A DNA stretch of 64,000 nt from Helicostylum pulchrum. Its lineage: Eukaryota > Mucoromycota > Mucoromycetes > Mucorales > Mucoraceae. This document shows, in pieces, positions 46,081 to 56,378 of this stretch. The notes below the pieces were generated by a model. The model was not told the DNA's origin, did not search any database, and was given only the letters and a program-made list of their open reading frames with translations. Each line of letters begins with the position of its first letter. Within the stretch, counting starts at the first letter, position 1. The DNA lies in the NCBI GenBank assembly GCA_025677825.1, contig JAIXMO010000021.1, positions 416,910-480,909 of the forward strand, written 5' to 3'. The position numbers were made by a program, and so were the translations under genes.

Positions 46081-46171
46081 GTAGACAGCACAATTCTTCG
46101 TAGACAGCGTGTTTCAGCCTGTAGACAGCACATTCTGGGTGTAGACAACACATTTCAGCCTGTAGACAGCT
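46081..46171 (+). repeat. Five-unit tandem repeat, period about 20 bp
   Basis: Units begin GTAGACAGC at 46081, 46100, 46121, 46141 and 46162. Fuller units read GTAGACAGCGTGTT TCAGCCT and GTAGACAACACATTTCAGCC. Periods are 19, 21, 20 and 21. No mirror structure or gene is attached. Confidence 0.85.
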
Positions 46172-46770
46172 AGTATTCACATTCAATTCGATTTTCAATC
46201 AGTTTTTAACGGGAAACTGTATTCAATTCCGGTATTAAATCGGACCGTTTTCTCTTACTCCAAATAAAAAACGGAAACCTGCATTCAATTCTGATTGTTT
46301 ATTTTCCTTTTTTAATAAAGAATATAAGGCAAGGATCTATATTAACAATAGATTTCTGCCCTGACAGGTTTCAGCCTAGATTATTGATGTGAAACATAAA
46401 TAAATTCCAGATTGAGTGAGCTATTCAATTTTAAAAAAAAAACGGACCGATAAAACAGTCAAAATTGATTGATTCAAACCGATCTTTTTCGTTTAAAATA
46501 CTAGTATAAATAACAAACGAGAGTTTGCAATCCCTTTTATCGGTAATATATACAAGCTATATATTCACGCCTTTTTGATTACTATTTACTTACTACTTTG
46601 TATTTAAATGACAATTGCTAACTTGTTATTCTCATACCTAAGATAGCGACCTGCCATTGCTTTTTTTTTTTTGGGCGTTTTATTTGGTCACTCGACAAAA
46701 AAAAATACACACCATCCCTCTCTCTCTCTTCCTACCTGGTTTTTTTTTTTATCGATTTACTTTCAAATTC
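46172..46770. other. Spacer with repeat remnants
   Basis: CATTCAATTC words recur at about 46178, 46219 and 46273. The short dispersed repeat (copy 2) is at 46546-46584. The right end is a T-rich leader of the decayed locus at 46771. Confidence 0.45.
46546..46584 (+). repeat. Short dispersed repeat, copy 2
   Basis: ATATACAAGCTATATATTCACGCC followed by TTTTTGATTAC matches 21806-21845. Confidence 0.55.
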
Positions 46771-47689
46771 ATGTCAACACCCAGAAGCAACTTATTAACA
46801 CGCGGTCAAGCCTCATGCCTTGTACTTGATATGGCGCCCACTACTGACAACCGACGAAAAGGAAATGACATAATGGACAACAATGTGGTTGATGTTACGT
46901 ATACCGAAGACCAAGACCCTCAGCATCCTTTTTCCATGGGGAAGTCAATTGTCGAGAAGAATCCGTTTACATACAAGACTTATCCTAGGACACCACCTAC
47001 CAGTCCAACTTTATAACCAAACAATACTGTGGACAATGATAATATCGACGATTTAAGCAACAGCAGTAACAACGACAATAGCGGCGATAGCGACTCAAGT
47101 GTGGAAAACTTATCAAAGACAAAGACTTCGGCGAACGGGTCTCCAAACGTGTCAACGAAGAGAATATTAAAGGAAGGATGTTATATAAGCTCAAAGATAA
47201 TGCCATAGGAAACTTGATGGAATCGACATCTGCCTTCCGCAGAGAAATAAATAACGATGGTGGCAAATGGATAAACGTAGGATATGTTAGGAAATCTCCG
47301 GGAAACGAAAGCGTGGCGACACGACAAGCACTCCTCAAGGCAATGATAATGAAGCTGAGGAACCGATGCCTCTGTCATTATATATTTGCCTCTACTAGCT
47401 CAACATCATCTTCACCGATCTTGGAAAGAGATTTTTCAGTAGACAACAATACTAACAGCAACAACATCAAGGCAGGCAGCTTGGCTTATTGCGATGGAGA
47501 TACTCAACAAATGATCGACTTCATTGGGCACTCTATCAAAATGATCCGGCTTTGTGTGATTTCATACGCTGGATTATCGAACAATCCTGGAGATGTTACC
47601 GTGTTTTTAAAGTATGAAAAATGTTTCCCATATGTTTATTTCATACTAACTTTTGTTGTATCTTTTATAGGAGTTGTAAAATGACCAAA
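46771..47689 (+). pseudogene. Decayed orphan gene carrying repeat copy 2
   Basis: From ATG 46771 the frame reads MSTPRSNLLTRGQASCLVLD...KNPFTYKTYPRTPPTSPTL and meets TAA at about 47014; the same frame continues PNNTVDNDNIDDLSNSS. A frame change near 47105 leads to LIKDKDFGERVSKRVNEENI...RMLYKLKDNAIGNLMESTSAFRR, then the 299-bp repeat (47256-47554). The last part (RLHWALYQNDPALCDFIRWI, IEQSWRCYRVFK) is in a different frame from the repeat's main frame. It ends at a GTATGA donor with a TACTAAC branch site, an acceptor (TTTTATAG) and a short last exon ending in TAA. This was a spliced gene and is now broken at two or three places. Product not identified. Confidence 0.55.
47256..47554 (+). repeat. 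299-bp dispersed repeat, copy 2
   Basis: Counterpart of 16506-16804 in inverted orientation. Similarity begins at GATGGTGGC and ends at GATCCGGCTTTG; flanks on both sides differ. Confidence 0.9.
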
Positions 47690-48829
47690 GTAATAGTGGT
47701 GGATCATGACAGCCACATTGGATCACTTACGAGGTATTCTCTCCTTCGTGGGGACAAGAAAAAAAATCGAGCTGTTCAAATCGAGATCAGGCTGTGTAAA
47801 ACGATCGACATAGTTCTTCTCTCCCCCTCTTCCCCAATTTTATTATAATAAGAAAACAAACGCCATTTTCATTTTTACACAACTACTTTTTTTTTGTATA
47901 AGATTACGCGATTTTATTGGCTAAAAAAAAAGGAATGTGTTACAAAGAAAATTGAGAAGGGTTTTATTCCAAAGAAAAAAGGTGCATAAGATAAACAATC
48001 TTTAAACGAAGAGAGCTTGCATTTAGTAAAACTCGTTATTAATATCCAAAATTGTGACAGAATATTTCTCTCTCTCCCTCTCTCTCTCTTTAGTAGTACT
48101 GATAGTTACTAAAAATTTATTATCTCTTCACACCTTAAGCTATATACATTTCACCTTTTATTTAAAAAAAAAACTACCGGGACAAAATTAATCGAAATAT
48201 TGATATCCGGAGAAGTCCTCTGGGTAAAGAAGATTACACCGCTACTGCAGCTGGAAGCTGTCAAGATTTTTTTAAAAAAGGAATCGAAGCGCATGTATAA
48301 TCAGTGTGCTTCATTTTTTTTTTTTTTATAGACGTAACTTCACTTAAAAAAAAAAGATCATCCTGCCTACACAAGCTTTTTTATCTTATTTTAAACCTCA
48401 GGTAAAACTCCCGCAACCCGGGTCTGCCTTTCATTAGCAAAAAAAAATTATTTCAATGGAATAATCTCTGAAATAATGATAAATTTGCTCGGGACAACAG
48501 TAAGATAATCTTTGATGTTTTTATGTAAAAAAAAAAAAAGTAAATCTTAAAAAAAAAAATGTTGTTGTACCAATTTATAGAAAATAAAGCTTATTCAATA
48601 TAGAGCACGCTCTGATCGTTTTCATATGCAAATGTAAAATATATTGATTTTGTCAGCGTTAATAACTTTCTACTTGACACGAGTAAACAAAAATATTGGT
48701 TATCATAAATACGGTTTAAACATTTTATTTTTTTTGTTCCTGGTGCATTATTTTACCAAAATAGCGTTTTTTTTAATGTGTTTAAAAAATAATTTAAATT
48801 AGACGTAACATCAAAAAAAAAAATCCATT
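47690..48829. other. Intergenic, no gene seen
   Basis: AT-rich spacer with (CT)n at about 48067-48090 and many A/T runs. Confidence 0.5.
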
Positions 48830-49165
48830 ATGCCCGGAACATTTGCAACGAAGAAAGAAAATCTGCTATGTGGAATGGAGGACCGCCCTGTGCATGTAAC
48901 AACCACTGAAGGAAGAAAAAAAAAGGTACACCGTACAAGTAAAGGATCTTTCATTTGCAGAAATCCAAATTGTGTGTGTTGGTTAAGAACAAAAAAAAAA
49001 AGCAATCAAATGCCGAGACTGACCTATCGGTATCGACATACTAAAAAATATTTTTATCGAATTAAGATCTGCTCTACGCGGTTGTTTAAGTATTTCAAAG
49101 TACCTAAACCACCAGATTATAAAATATTGGTGAGTTTCGTACGATTTGAGAGTATATATTCTTGA
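48830..49165 (+). pseudogene. Doubtful remnant with Cys cluster
   Basis: Open from ATG 48830 (MPGTFATKKENLLCGMEDRP). It contains VHRTSKGSFICRNPNC, then an A11 run; the other frame beyond it reads IKCRD, a stop, and PIGIDILKNIFIELR. The C-x4-C and R-D-x-x-G order loosely recalls the C-terminal zinc ribbon of TnpB/Fanzor nucleases. It is short, frame-broken and uncertain. Confidence 0.25.
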
Positions 49166-50084
49166 TGATTACGAAATGATTTTTTTTTTTAAAAAAAAGG
49201 ACATAATGAAATGTTATTGTTAATTACTTCATAGCTTTGTAATCAGCTAGCTCGCATTGTCTTGGCAAGGTTAGTATAGTTTGACGCTATTGTCTGTATA
49301 ACATAGCCAACGAGTCTAGTTCAGTCGAAAGATATCTTTTCATTGTGCTGTTAATCAATTCAGGCTTATATAAACAAATGATATATTCTGTCGGGAGTAG
49401 CTGTTTATCGTAACAATAGTTTGTGTGTGTTAAAAAAGTTATTTAGTTTAATTTATTGTTGATTGGCCTTTTGATAATAAGAAGCTTTCCCAATATTAGA
49501 GGGTACACACAGTTTTAACTTCAGATTCGTCTCAAATATAACGAAAAGCCATGTGTTCCCTACTTTTTTTTTTTTAGAAAAAGTCATGTAGAATATTTTA
49601 AGTTTCAAAAAGATCATAAAGTGTGAGGGGATCAAGAAATATATGTCATTTAAAAAAAAAGTCATCATTGGGGTAAGCATTTTTTATTTCCTTTTTCTGT
49701 TATATATTCTGGGTCAGTTTTATAGGCGGAATTTCATGGTTTCGACAGAGAAACACAAAGGGATGTTTTAATGAACCGCTAACCCAATGATAAACCTTTC
49801 TATAATGGAAAATAGGTTTTCTTAGAATTGCATGTCTTTTAAAGTTTCGCTCACTTACAGCACCTCTCTTTCTTGTCGTTGCTTACACTATTTTTTTTAA
49901 AAAAAAGTAAAAGTCAAGGGATCCTAATCTTTTACTTTCTTTGTTTTATTTTTACTTCAACAGTACTCTAAAAAAAAAAAAAAAAAAAAAAAAGTTACTT
50001 TTTCTTTTTCTTTGTATGCTTTGACAAGTCTACAACTTTTTTCTTCTATATTAACATCCCTCCCTCTTTTCCCCTCTCCCAACA
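49166..50084. other. Intergenic, promoter side of HMG-CoA reductase
   Basis: T/A palindromes at 49179-49198 and 49888-49907, an A23 run at 49971-49993, and a pyrimidine-rich leader (50020-50082) before the start codon. No gene seen. Confidence 0.5.
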
Positions 50085-51845
50085 ATGTCACCCTTTGAAA
50101 ACATTTCTGATGTTTATGCTGTTTATATTCAACATCCTGTCATCTCTAAATGGTTAGCCATCGGTCTCTGTATATCGTTACTTCTTAATACGTACCTCTT
50201 TAACGCTTCAAAACAAGCGCCCAAGGTTATTATTCAAAAAGTGATTGAACGTGTCGAAGTGCCAGTCGCAGCTAAGCAACAAGAACGGTCTATTACTACA
50301 AAGCCTACAGGAAAAAAGTCGTCGAGAAAGCATAACTCTCATTCAAGTGTGATTCGTACTTTAGATGAAGCATTTAGTTTACTTAGTACTCCTGAAGTTT
50401 TATCCGATGAAGAAATTATTTCTATTGTTCAAAGTGGAAAGATGGCGCCTTATGCTCTTGAAAAGGTATTGGGTGATTTCGAACGTGCCGTTCATATTCG
50501 TAGAGCTTTGATCTCTCGTGATTCCATTACTCAAACTTTGGAAGGTAGTTTGCTTCCTGTCAAGAATTATCATTATGATAAAGTCATGGGTGCTTGTTGT
50601 GAAAATGTCATTGGTTATATGCCTATTCCTGTTGGCGTTGCTGGTAAGTTTTTTTTTTTATATACATTTATAAAAAAAGTGAATGAGAAGAAAAAGTTTT
50701 AAACAAACCAAAAAAAAAAATTAGGTCCTATGAATATTGATGGTGATCTCATCCATATTCCCATGGCTACTACAGAAGGTTGTTTGATCGCTTCTACAGC
50801 AAGAGGATGTAAGGCTATTAATGCTGGAGGAGGAGCTATTACTATTGTTACTGCTGACGGTATGACTCGTGGACCATGTGTTGAATTTCCTAATATTACT
50901 CGTGCTGCTGATTGTAAGCGTTGGATCGAACAAGAAGGAGAAGCCGTTGTCACTGAAGCTTTCAATTCTACTTCTCGTTTTGCTCGTGTGCGTAAATTAA
51001 AGGTAGCTCTTGCCGGTAGACTTGTATATATTCGATTCTCTACCACTACCGGTGACGCTATGGGTATGAATATGATTTCAAAAGGTTGTGAAAAGGCTCT
51101 GAGTAAAATTTCTGAACGCTACCCTGATATGCAAATTATTTCACTTTCTGGTAACTATTGTACTGATAAAAAGCCCGCTGCCATCAATTGGATTGAAGGT
51201 CGTGGTAAATCTTGTGTCTCTGAAGCAGTTATTCCTGGCTCGGTTGTTGAAAAGGTCTTAAAGACTACAGTAGCAGCTCTTGTCGAATTAAACATCTCCA
51301 AGAATTTAATCGGGTCTGCTATGGCGGGTTCTGTCGGTGGTTTCAATGCTCACGCTGCTAATATTTTAACCGCAGTTTATTTGGCTACAGGTCAAGATCC
51401 TGCTCAAAATGTTGAAAGTTCCATGTGTATCACTTTGATGAAGGCTGTCAACGGAGGTAAAGATCTCCATATATCCTGTACTATGCCTTGTATTGAAGTC
51501 GGTACTATTGGTGGCGGTACGATTTTACCTCCTCAACAAGCTATGCTTGATTTCATTGGTGTGCGCGGTCCTCATCCTACTGAACCCGGGGCTAATGCCC
51601 GTCGTCTTGCTCGGGTTATCTGCGCTTCCGTTATGGCTGGTGAACTTTCTCTTTGTGCTGCCTTGGCTGCTGGTCACTTGGTTCAAGCTCATATGGCTCA
51701 CAACCGTAACGGTGCTGCTGCTGCTGCTCCTGCTCCTGCTCCTGCTGCCATCTCTTCTACCACTACCATTCAAGCTTCAACTCCTCCTGCTACTCCAGTC
51801 GAAAGGGAGGAAAGTCCTATTCCTGGAAGTTGTATTAAATCATAA
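50085..51845 (+). CDS. HMG-CoA reductase, short form
   Basis: NADPH-dependent reduction of HMG-CoA to mevalonate, rate-setting in sterol and carotenoid synthesis. Exons 50085-50643 and 50725-51845; 559 aa. One hydrophobic segment only (residues 23-39, [17 protein letters not shown]), so the usual multi-span sterol-sensing membrane domain is absent. The catalytic domain is complete: Glu173 in [20 protein letters not shown], Lys in [12 protein letters not shown], Asp in [18 protein letters not shown], and His in [14 protein letters not shown]. The residue after HNR is Asn where animal enzymes have the AMPK-phosphorylated Ser. The tail is Ala/Pro-rich. No upstream exon with more membrane segments was found before 50085. 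Confidence 0.95.
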
Positions 51846-52107
51846 TCAATAGACCCCCCTTGTTATTTATATACAAAAATAGTTTTTGCATTTTCTTTCT
51901 TATATCATTTTTTCTTCTTCTTTCGCAAACACCCCCCTTTTTTTTATTATCTATTTTACCTCATTTATACTAGAAATAGAGGGAGAAAAAACCCAATAAT
52001 AATAATAGTTAAAAAAAAAAACTTCCATGTACACAAGTACACGTATAATATTGAAATACAAGGTTTTTTGTTTTATTGAATTAAAAAGATGTAGGATATT
52101 TTTATTT
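51846..52107. other. Convergent 3' spacer
   Basis: Between the HMG-CoA reductase and secreted-protein genes; no gene. Confidence 0.5.
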
Positions 52108-53295
52108 TTACCAAGTAGCTTGGTTATCATGACTGTTACGATGATTGAATAACCATTCTAAATCTTCCTTGCTATCAGTGTGAGAAGCAGTAGAGGCTTC
52201 ATCAGCAGTAGAGGTAGCTTGAAGTTGAATAATCTTTTTAGAAACTAAATCAACAAAGGCGTTCCATTGCTCACTAGTGGTAAGACTAGCAGTGATGGTA
52301 GATAACTTTTCGATTTGCTCAGAAACTTGAGGGTAATCTGTAGATAACTTGGTGGCAAATTGGGTCCATTTGGTTTGAACTTGATCTACGTTGGAGTTAG
52401 ATAGCTCGGTTTGGAGTGTTTTGATCTCGGCAGCAATTTCTTGGTTGGCATTGGTGGTGGTATTATTAGAAGTGGTGGCGTCAACGGTGGCGGCAGCAGT
52501 GGTGGTGGCTGTATCAGCTTTTTCTGTAGTGGTGGTGCTATCTGTGGTGGCGGTAGCGGTATCAGCTTCAGGTAAAGCGTCCAAGTCAGCAAAGACACTG
52601 TCGATACTATAGTTGTGATGAGTAGTTGCGGTACCATTGTTAGAACCAAAGTTATTGTCTCTGTTATAATCACCAGGAACAACACGAAGACAACCATAAC
52701 CAGATCTTCCAGTATTACAGTCATTCTATAAAAGGAAATCATTATATTTAGAACAGAAAAAAATATAATGAAAATCTATTGTTACCTTATCGTTACAACA
52801 TCTAATACAGAATCTTTCAATATCGGGTTCGACCAAACTGACAAAGTATTTATAGTCCTTGCATTGAGCATGAACTGGTTTACCCTTGGCGTGGTTATCG
52901 TATTGTCCCCCACCATCTTTGGCGCCTAAACTGTACTTTGTACGGTCAAAGAAACCAGTTACTTGAACGTAGTCATTTGATTTTAAATAGTGAGCAGTAG
53001 TAATGAAACCTAATATATTTTGAAGTAAGTTAAACAAACAGAATTTTATGATTATTATTATTTTCTCTTTACCTTGAGGGAATTCAGAAGCTTTAGGTAC
53101 GGCGTCTTTCTTTGTACAGAATGGGATACCGTCATTTTCAGTTTCTGCAACACCAAGTCCAGGTTGAGGAGGAAGGAAAAGACAAAAGTCTTGTTGACTG
53201 TTGACAGCAGTTAATGGTGAAGTGACTGCAGCATTTACAAATGAAGATGCAATGACAAAAAGACTTGCAACGATGAGGTTATTAGAAAGGTACAT
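52108..53295 (-). CDS. Secreted Cys-containing protein with Thr-rich domain
   Basis: Three exons (53295-53073, 53009-52786, 52725-52108) join in phase to 354 aa. Signal peptide of about 22 residues (NLIVASLFVIASSFVNAAV). The conserved-looking N-terminal domain (about 30-180) has paired Cys: QQDFCLFLPPQPG, GIPFCTKKD, HAQCKDYKYF, FCIRCCNDK, NDCNTGRSGYGCLRVVPGDY. A Thr/Ala-rich, mucin-like linker follows (about 195-240), then a helical C-terminal part (IAAEIKTLQTELSN). No GPI or transmembrane anchor. Such proteins are known as secreted fungal proteins of unknown function. I cannot assign a role. Confidence 0.8.
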
Positions 53296-54932
53296 TATAC
53301 AAAAAGTTGAAAGAGAGAAAAAAAATGTTTTTTTTTTGTTTTTATGAAATATGGGAAAAGAGAAAAAAGAGACTCTTTGTTTATAAATAGCTTTATTTTT
53401 CAACTCCTTTCGTTCGAGGATTCTCCAATTAATAAAGTTACACAATCAATATTACTTTTTTTTTAAAAAAAACATTAATAAATAAAGGTAAATCTATTGT
53501 TACTTTGTAACGAAATTCTAATTTTTTTTTTAATTTATAAATGATCTGCGTTTAAGCGCTTACCTTTCAGAAAAATAACAAATGTTGGGTTTATAACACA
53601 TTATATAACAAAATAAAAATGTACCTGGTTGTCAATTAAACTAAGTTCAATATGTTTAGGACTGCAAACCAAGTTTGGTACAAAAAAAAAGCTATTTTAA
53701 AACGTAAGCATGCTCCACTACTTTTTTTTTTTCGAACTTATTTGTGATAAACATTTAATCAGAAAATTTAGTTCATTTGTTTCGAGCTATGTTTTTTTTT
53801 TTTTTGAGAATAATAAAGTTATCTGGTACCTTGATTAGTTTCGTTTTTATTACGTACAAGGCTTTTTTTTTATAGAGTGCATAAATAGACGATCGAAAAT
53901 CTCCCTTTTAAGTAATCGGAATCGATATAGCGGGATAAAATTCTAATATTGCTTTACACTATTCAACAGTTGAAATCTATAATCTCATAAGAATTTAGTT
54001 CTTATTCAAGTTATTTGGTCGCATAAAAAAGTATACTTTAAACATAAAAAAAAAAAAAAAAGTTTCGTTCCTTTGGTTGTAGCTTTTTTTTTTATGTCCC
54101 CACATGAATTTGAATTATATAATTATTTTCTCGTAAGTTTATCAATAAAGACACGAAAATTAGCTCAAATTTTTTATGAGATGGTTCCTTTCTTTCATTA
54201 CTAGATGGTACAGAAAAAAAAAAGGCTTGTTAGTGAACAATATCATTTGCAGATTTTTTTAAAAAAAAAGGAAGTGCTAAACGCCGTCCGAAAAAAAAAG
54301 TTGTTTCCCTTTATGTATGCATGTTTTGAATGTAGATAATCCTTTAAGTTCGTTACACTGCAGTAACAGTCAAACAGTAAACTCTCTTTCACCTTTTTTT
54401 TTTTATTTTTACTGTATTGTCGTTACTTTTACAAGTGAATACCACGTTTATTTATCCTTTGGAGGAAATGACAGCTCCGTTTTATATAATTTAACAAGAA
54501 TACCGAGAAAAAAAAACGCTCGTTTGATTAACTTACCTTATAGCCGCCGCATTAAAGTATACTCGAATAATCATTTAATTTTTTTGCACGTTAAAACTAG
54601 GTACGGACTTGTCACCAGTAGCGCCAAGGGGAATATTTTAAATGATACGCATGTAAATTATTTATAAAAAATTATCATGATACATGTAACCCGTTACAAA
54701 GTTTTTCTAATGTTTTATTCGTGCTTTATAATAAAAGTGTATATGTAGGGTTTATATGTGGCACTTTAAGCTTTCAAAGGTTTTGTAGGTGCTTTAAAAA
54801 AAATCCTAGTTGCACACAAGATGAGCTAAATTGGGGATTTTTGATAACTGAAAAAAAAAACATATCTGTATACATGAAAAGGACAGTAAATAAAAAAAAT
54901 ATGCATTTATTTTAATTATGCCAAGCAAATCA
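53296..54932. other. Long intergenic region, no gene seen
   Basis: Promoter side of the secreted-protein gene, then AT-rich spacer. T/A palindromes at 53457-53472 and 54255-54270. The plus frame at 54317-54667 has no recognisable content. Confidence 0.5.
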
Positions 54933-55725
54933 TTAAATTTTTCGTCTCTTCGAAGGTTCTGTTTGGATGTTATTAGGTGGATCGGTCATTTCCTCTAATT
55001 TTTTACTCATATGTATAAAGAACAAATGTTGTTGCTATGTCATCATTTGTAACTGCAATACAATTTGTTTTAAAATGTCATCACTTTTAGACATGTGTGA
55101 AATCAATCTATCAAATTGTTGTATTTGCTTCTCTTGGTTATCTTTTATATCTAGCAGTGCCGATCGAAATTCTCTTTCTAATGTTGGTTCGGTTGGTTGA
55201 TTGTTAATGACAGGTTCTTCTGCTTCTGTAGTAGGAGTTTGGTTATTAGTAGTATTGTTATTTCTCTCGATGGGATTTTCATGTACTTGCTGTCGTGTTG
55301 TTCTTGTAAAATGTTGAACAATCTCTTCTTCTATCATCTAAATGATTTTAACGAATCAGCTAAGCTATACTATATATAAAAATGATAAAACATCCTTACG
55401 AAAAGTAGTAATTTAAGTGTTTTTTTTCCAACACTGTCTCAAAAACATACCAAGAGGATTTTATATTCTCTTCTACTTCATCTACTAATTCACAGACTTC
55501 GTCTCGTATCTCAAAAAGCCCAAGTAATCCTAAATTGGGAGATGTATTGTTTACAGACTCAAATATGTTTGCCCACGAATAACCGCTGTTTTGCTGTCTT
55601 TGTTTAAACGGACGGAATCGAAGCATGGCGTCTATTGCAGCTAGACGGCGAGCGTTGTCCCATTGTCCACGTTTATGAGCGGTTGTGTCTGAAGAAGATG
55701 AAGATACTGATACTCGGTGGCTCAT
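54933..55725 (-). CDS. Hypothetical protein, frame broken at T8 run and by TAG
   Basis: ATG 55725 begins MSHRVSVSSSSSDTTAHKRGQ. Residues 18-100 form a conserved-looking region (WDNARRLAAIDAMLRFRPFK, SGYSWANIFESVNN, LFEIRDEVCELVDEV). The frame stops just after a GTAAGG donor and is out of phase with the next exon (from 55337, MIEEEIVQHFTRTTRQQ). One base at the 8-nt homopolymer (55420-55427) would restore phase. The second exon is Asn/Thr-rich, then helical (LERE...QIQQFDRLISHM). It meets TAG at 55035, after which the same frame continues to 54933 and ends in a basic KRRKI. The first part may be a helical DNA-binding-like domain; unproven. Confidence 0.5.
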
Positions 55726-56378
55726 TTTTTTTTTTGTAAAAAAGAAAGTAAAGAAATATATCTCCCTCTCTCAAATATAATTTTATATATTAAGAATCCG
55801 AAAGTTAATGAAAACTGGTCCAGTAAAAAAAAAGTGTTTTGACAGATGATCCATTAGAATGGAATATGTTTCTTCCTTGCATTTTTTTTTCTTCAGTGCT
55901 CGCCTGTTAAACGAGTACGTAAAACTATTTTTTTTAAAAAAAAATACGTTTTGATATAGATGTATCCACCCTTTTTTTACTGGAAGTAGGGGATATCTTG
56001 GTTGTGGAATTTAATAGAAAAACTATAATTGAATACAATCATTTGGTAGATGTGTGCTTTGTTATAAAACAGAATTGATCTAATTTTTCAAGTTGTTTAC
56101 ATCTTACCTATTATAACTATTTTACTATTGACTCTATTGAGTTTGATCACAAAAGTTATGCATTTTGCTGCTTTAATATTCAGCTCAATTAGAGGTACTT
56201 TACTAACTTTGTTATTTACTATAATATATGTTTTTTTTAAAAAAAAGGAAACAAGCAATAATTATTAGGCGATATCTCCAAAGAGTTTTTTAGGTGGCGG
56301 TGGAGCGTGAAGACTTGGGAGTACGGGATCCACCGATAAAAAATGTGTTTGAGTACCAGCTCGTCTCGGGGAAGATCG
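55726..56378. other. Intergenic, no gene seen
   Basis: T/A palindromes at 55928-55943 and 56231-56246. Nothing else supportable. Confidence 0.5.

Noticed and set aside
46081..46171. CRISPR-like array
   Set aside because: Units are contiguous with no spacers and the organism is eukaryotic; simple tandem repeat.
51493..51852. Leu-rich plus ORF in another frame
   Set aside because: Shadow of the HMG-CoA reductase catalytic domain.
52391..52612. Val/Ala-rich plus ORF
   Set aside because: Antisense of the Thr-rich linker of the secreted protein.
54317..54667. 116-aa plus-strand ORF
   Set aside because: No splice context, no recognisable motif, composition of spacer DNA.
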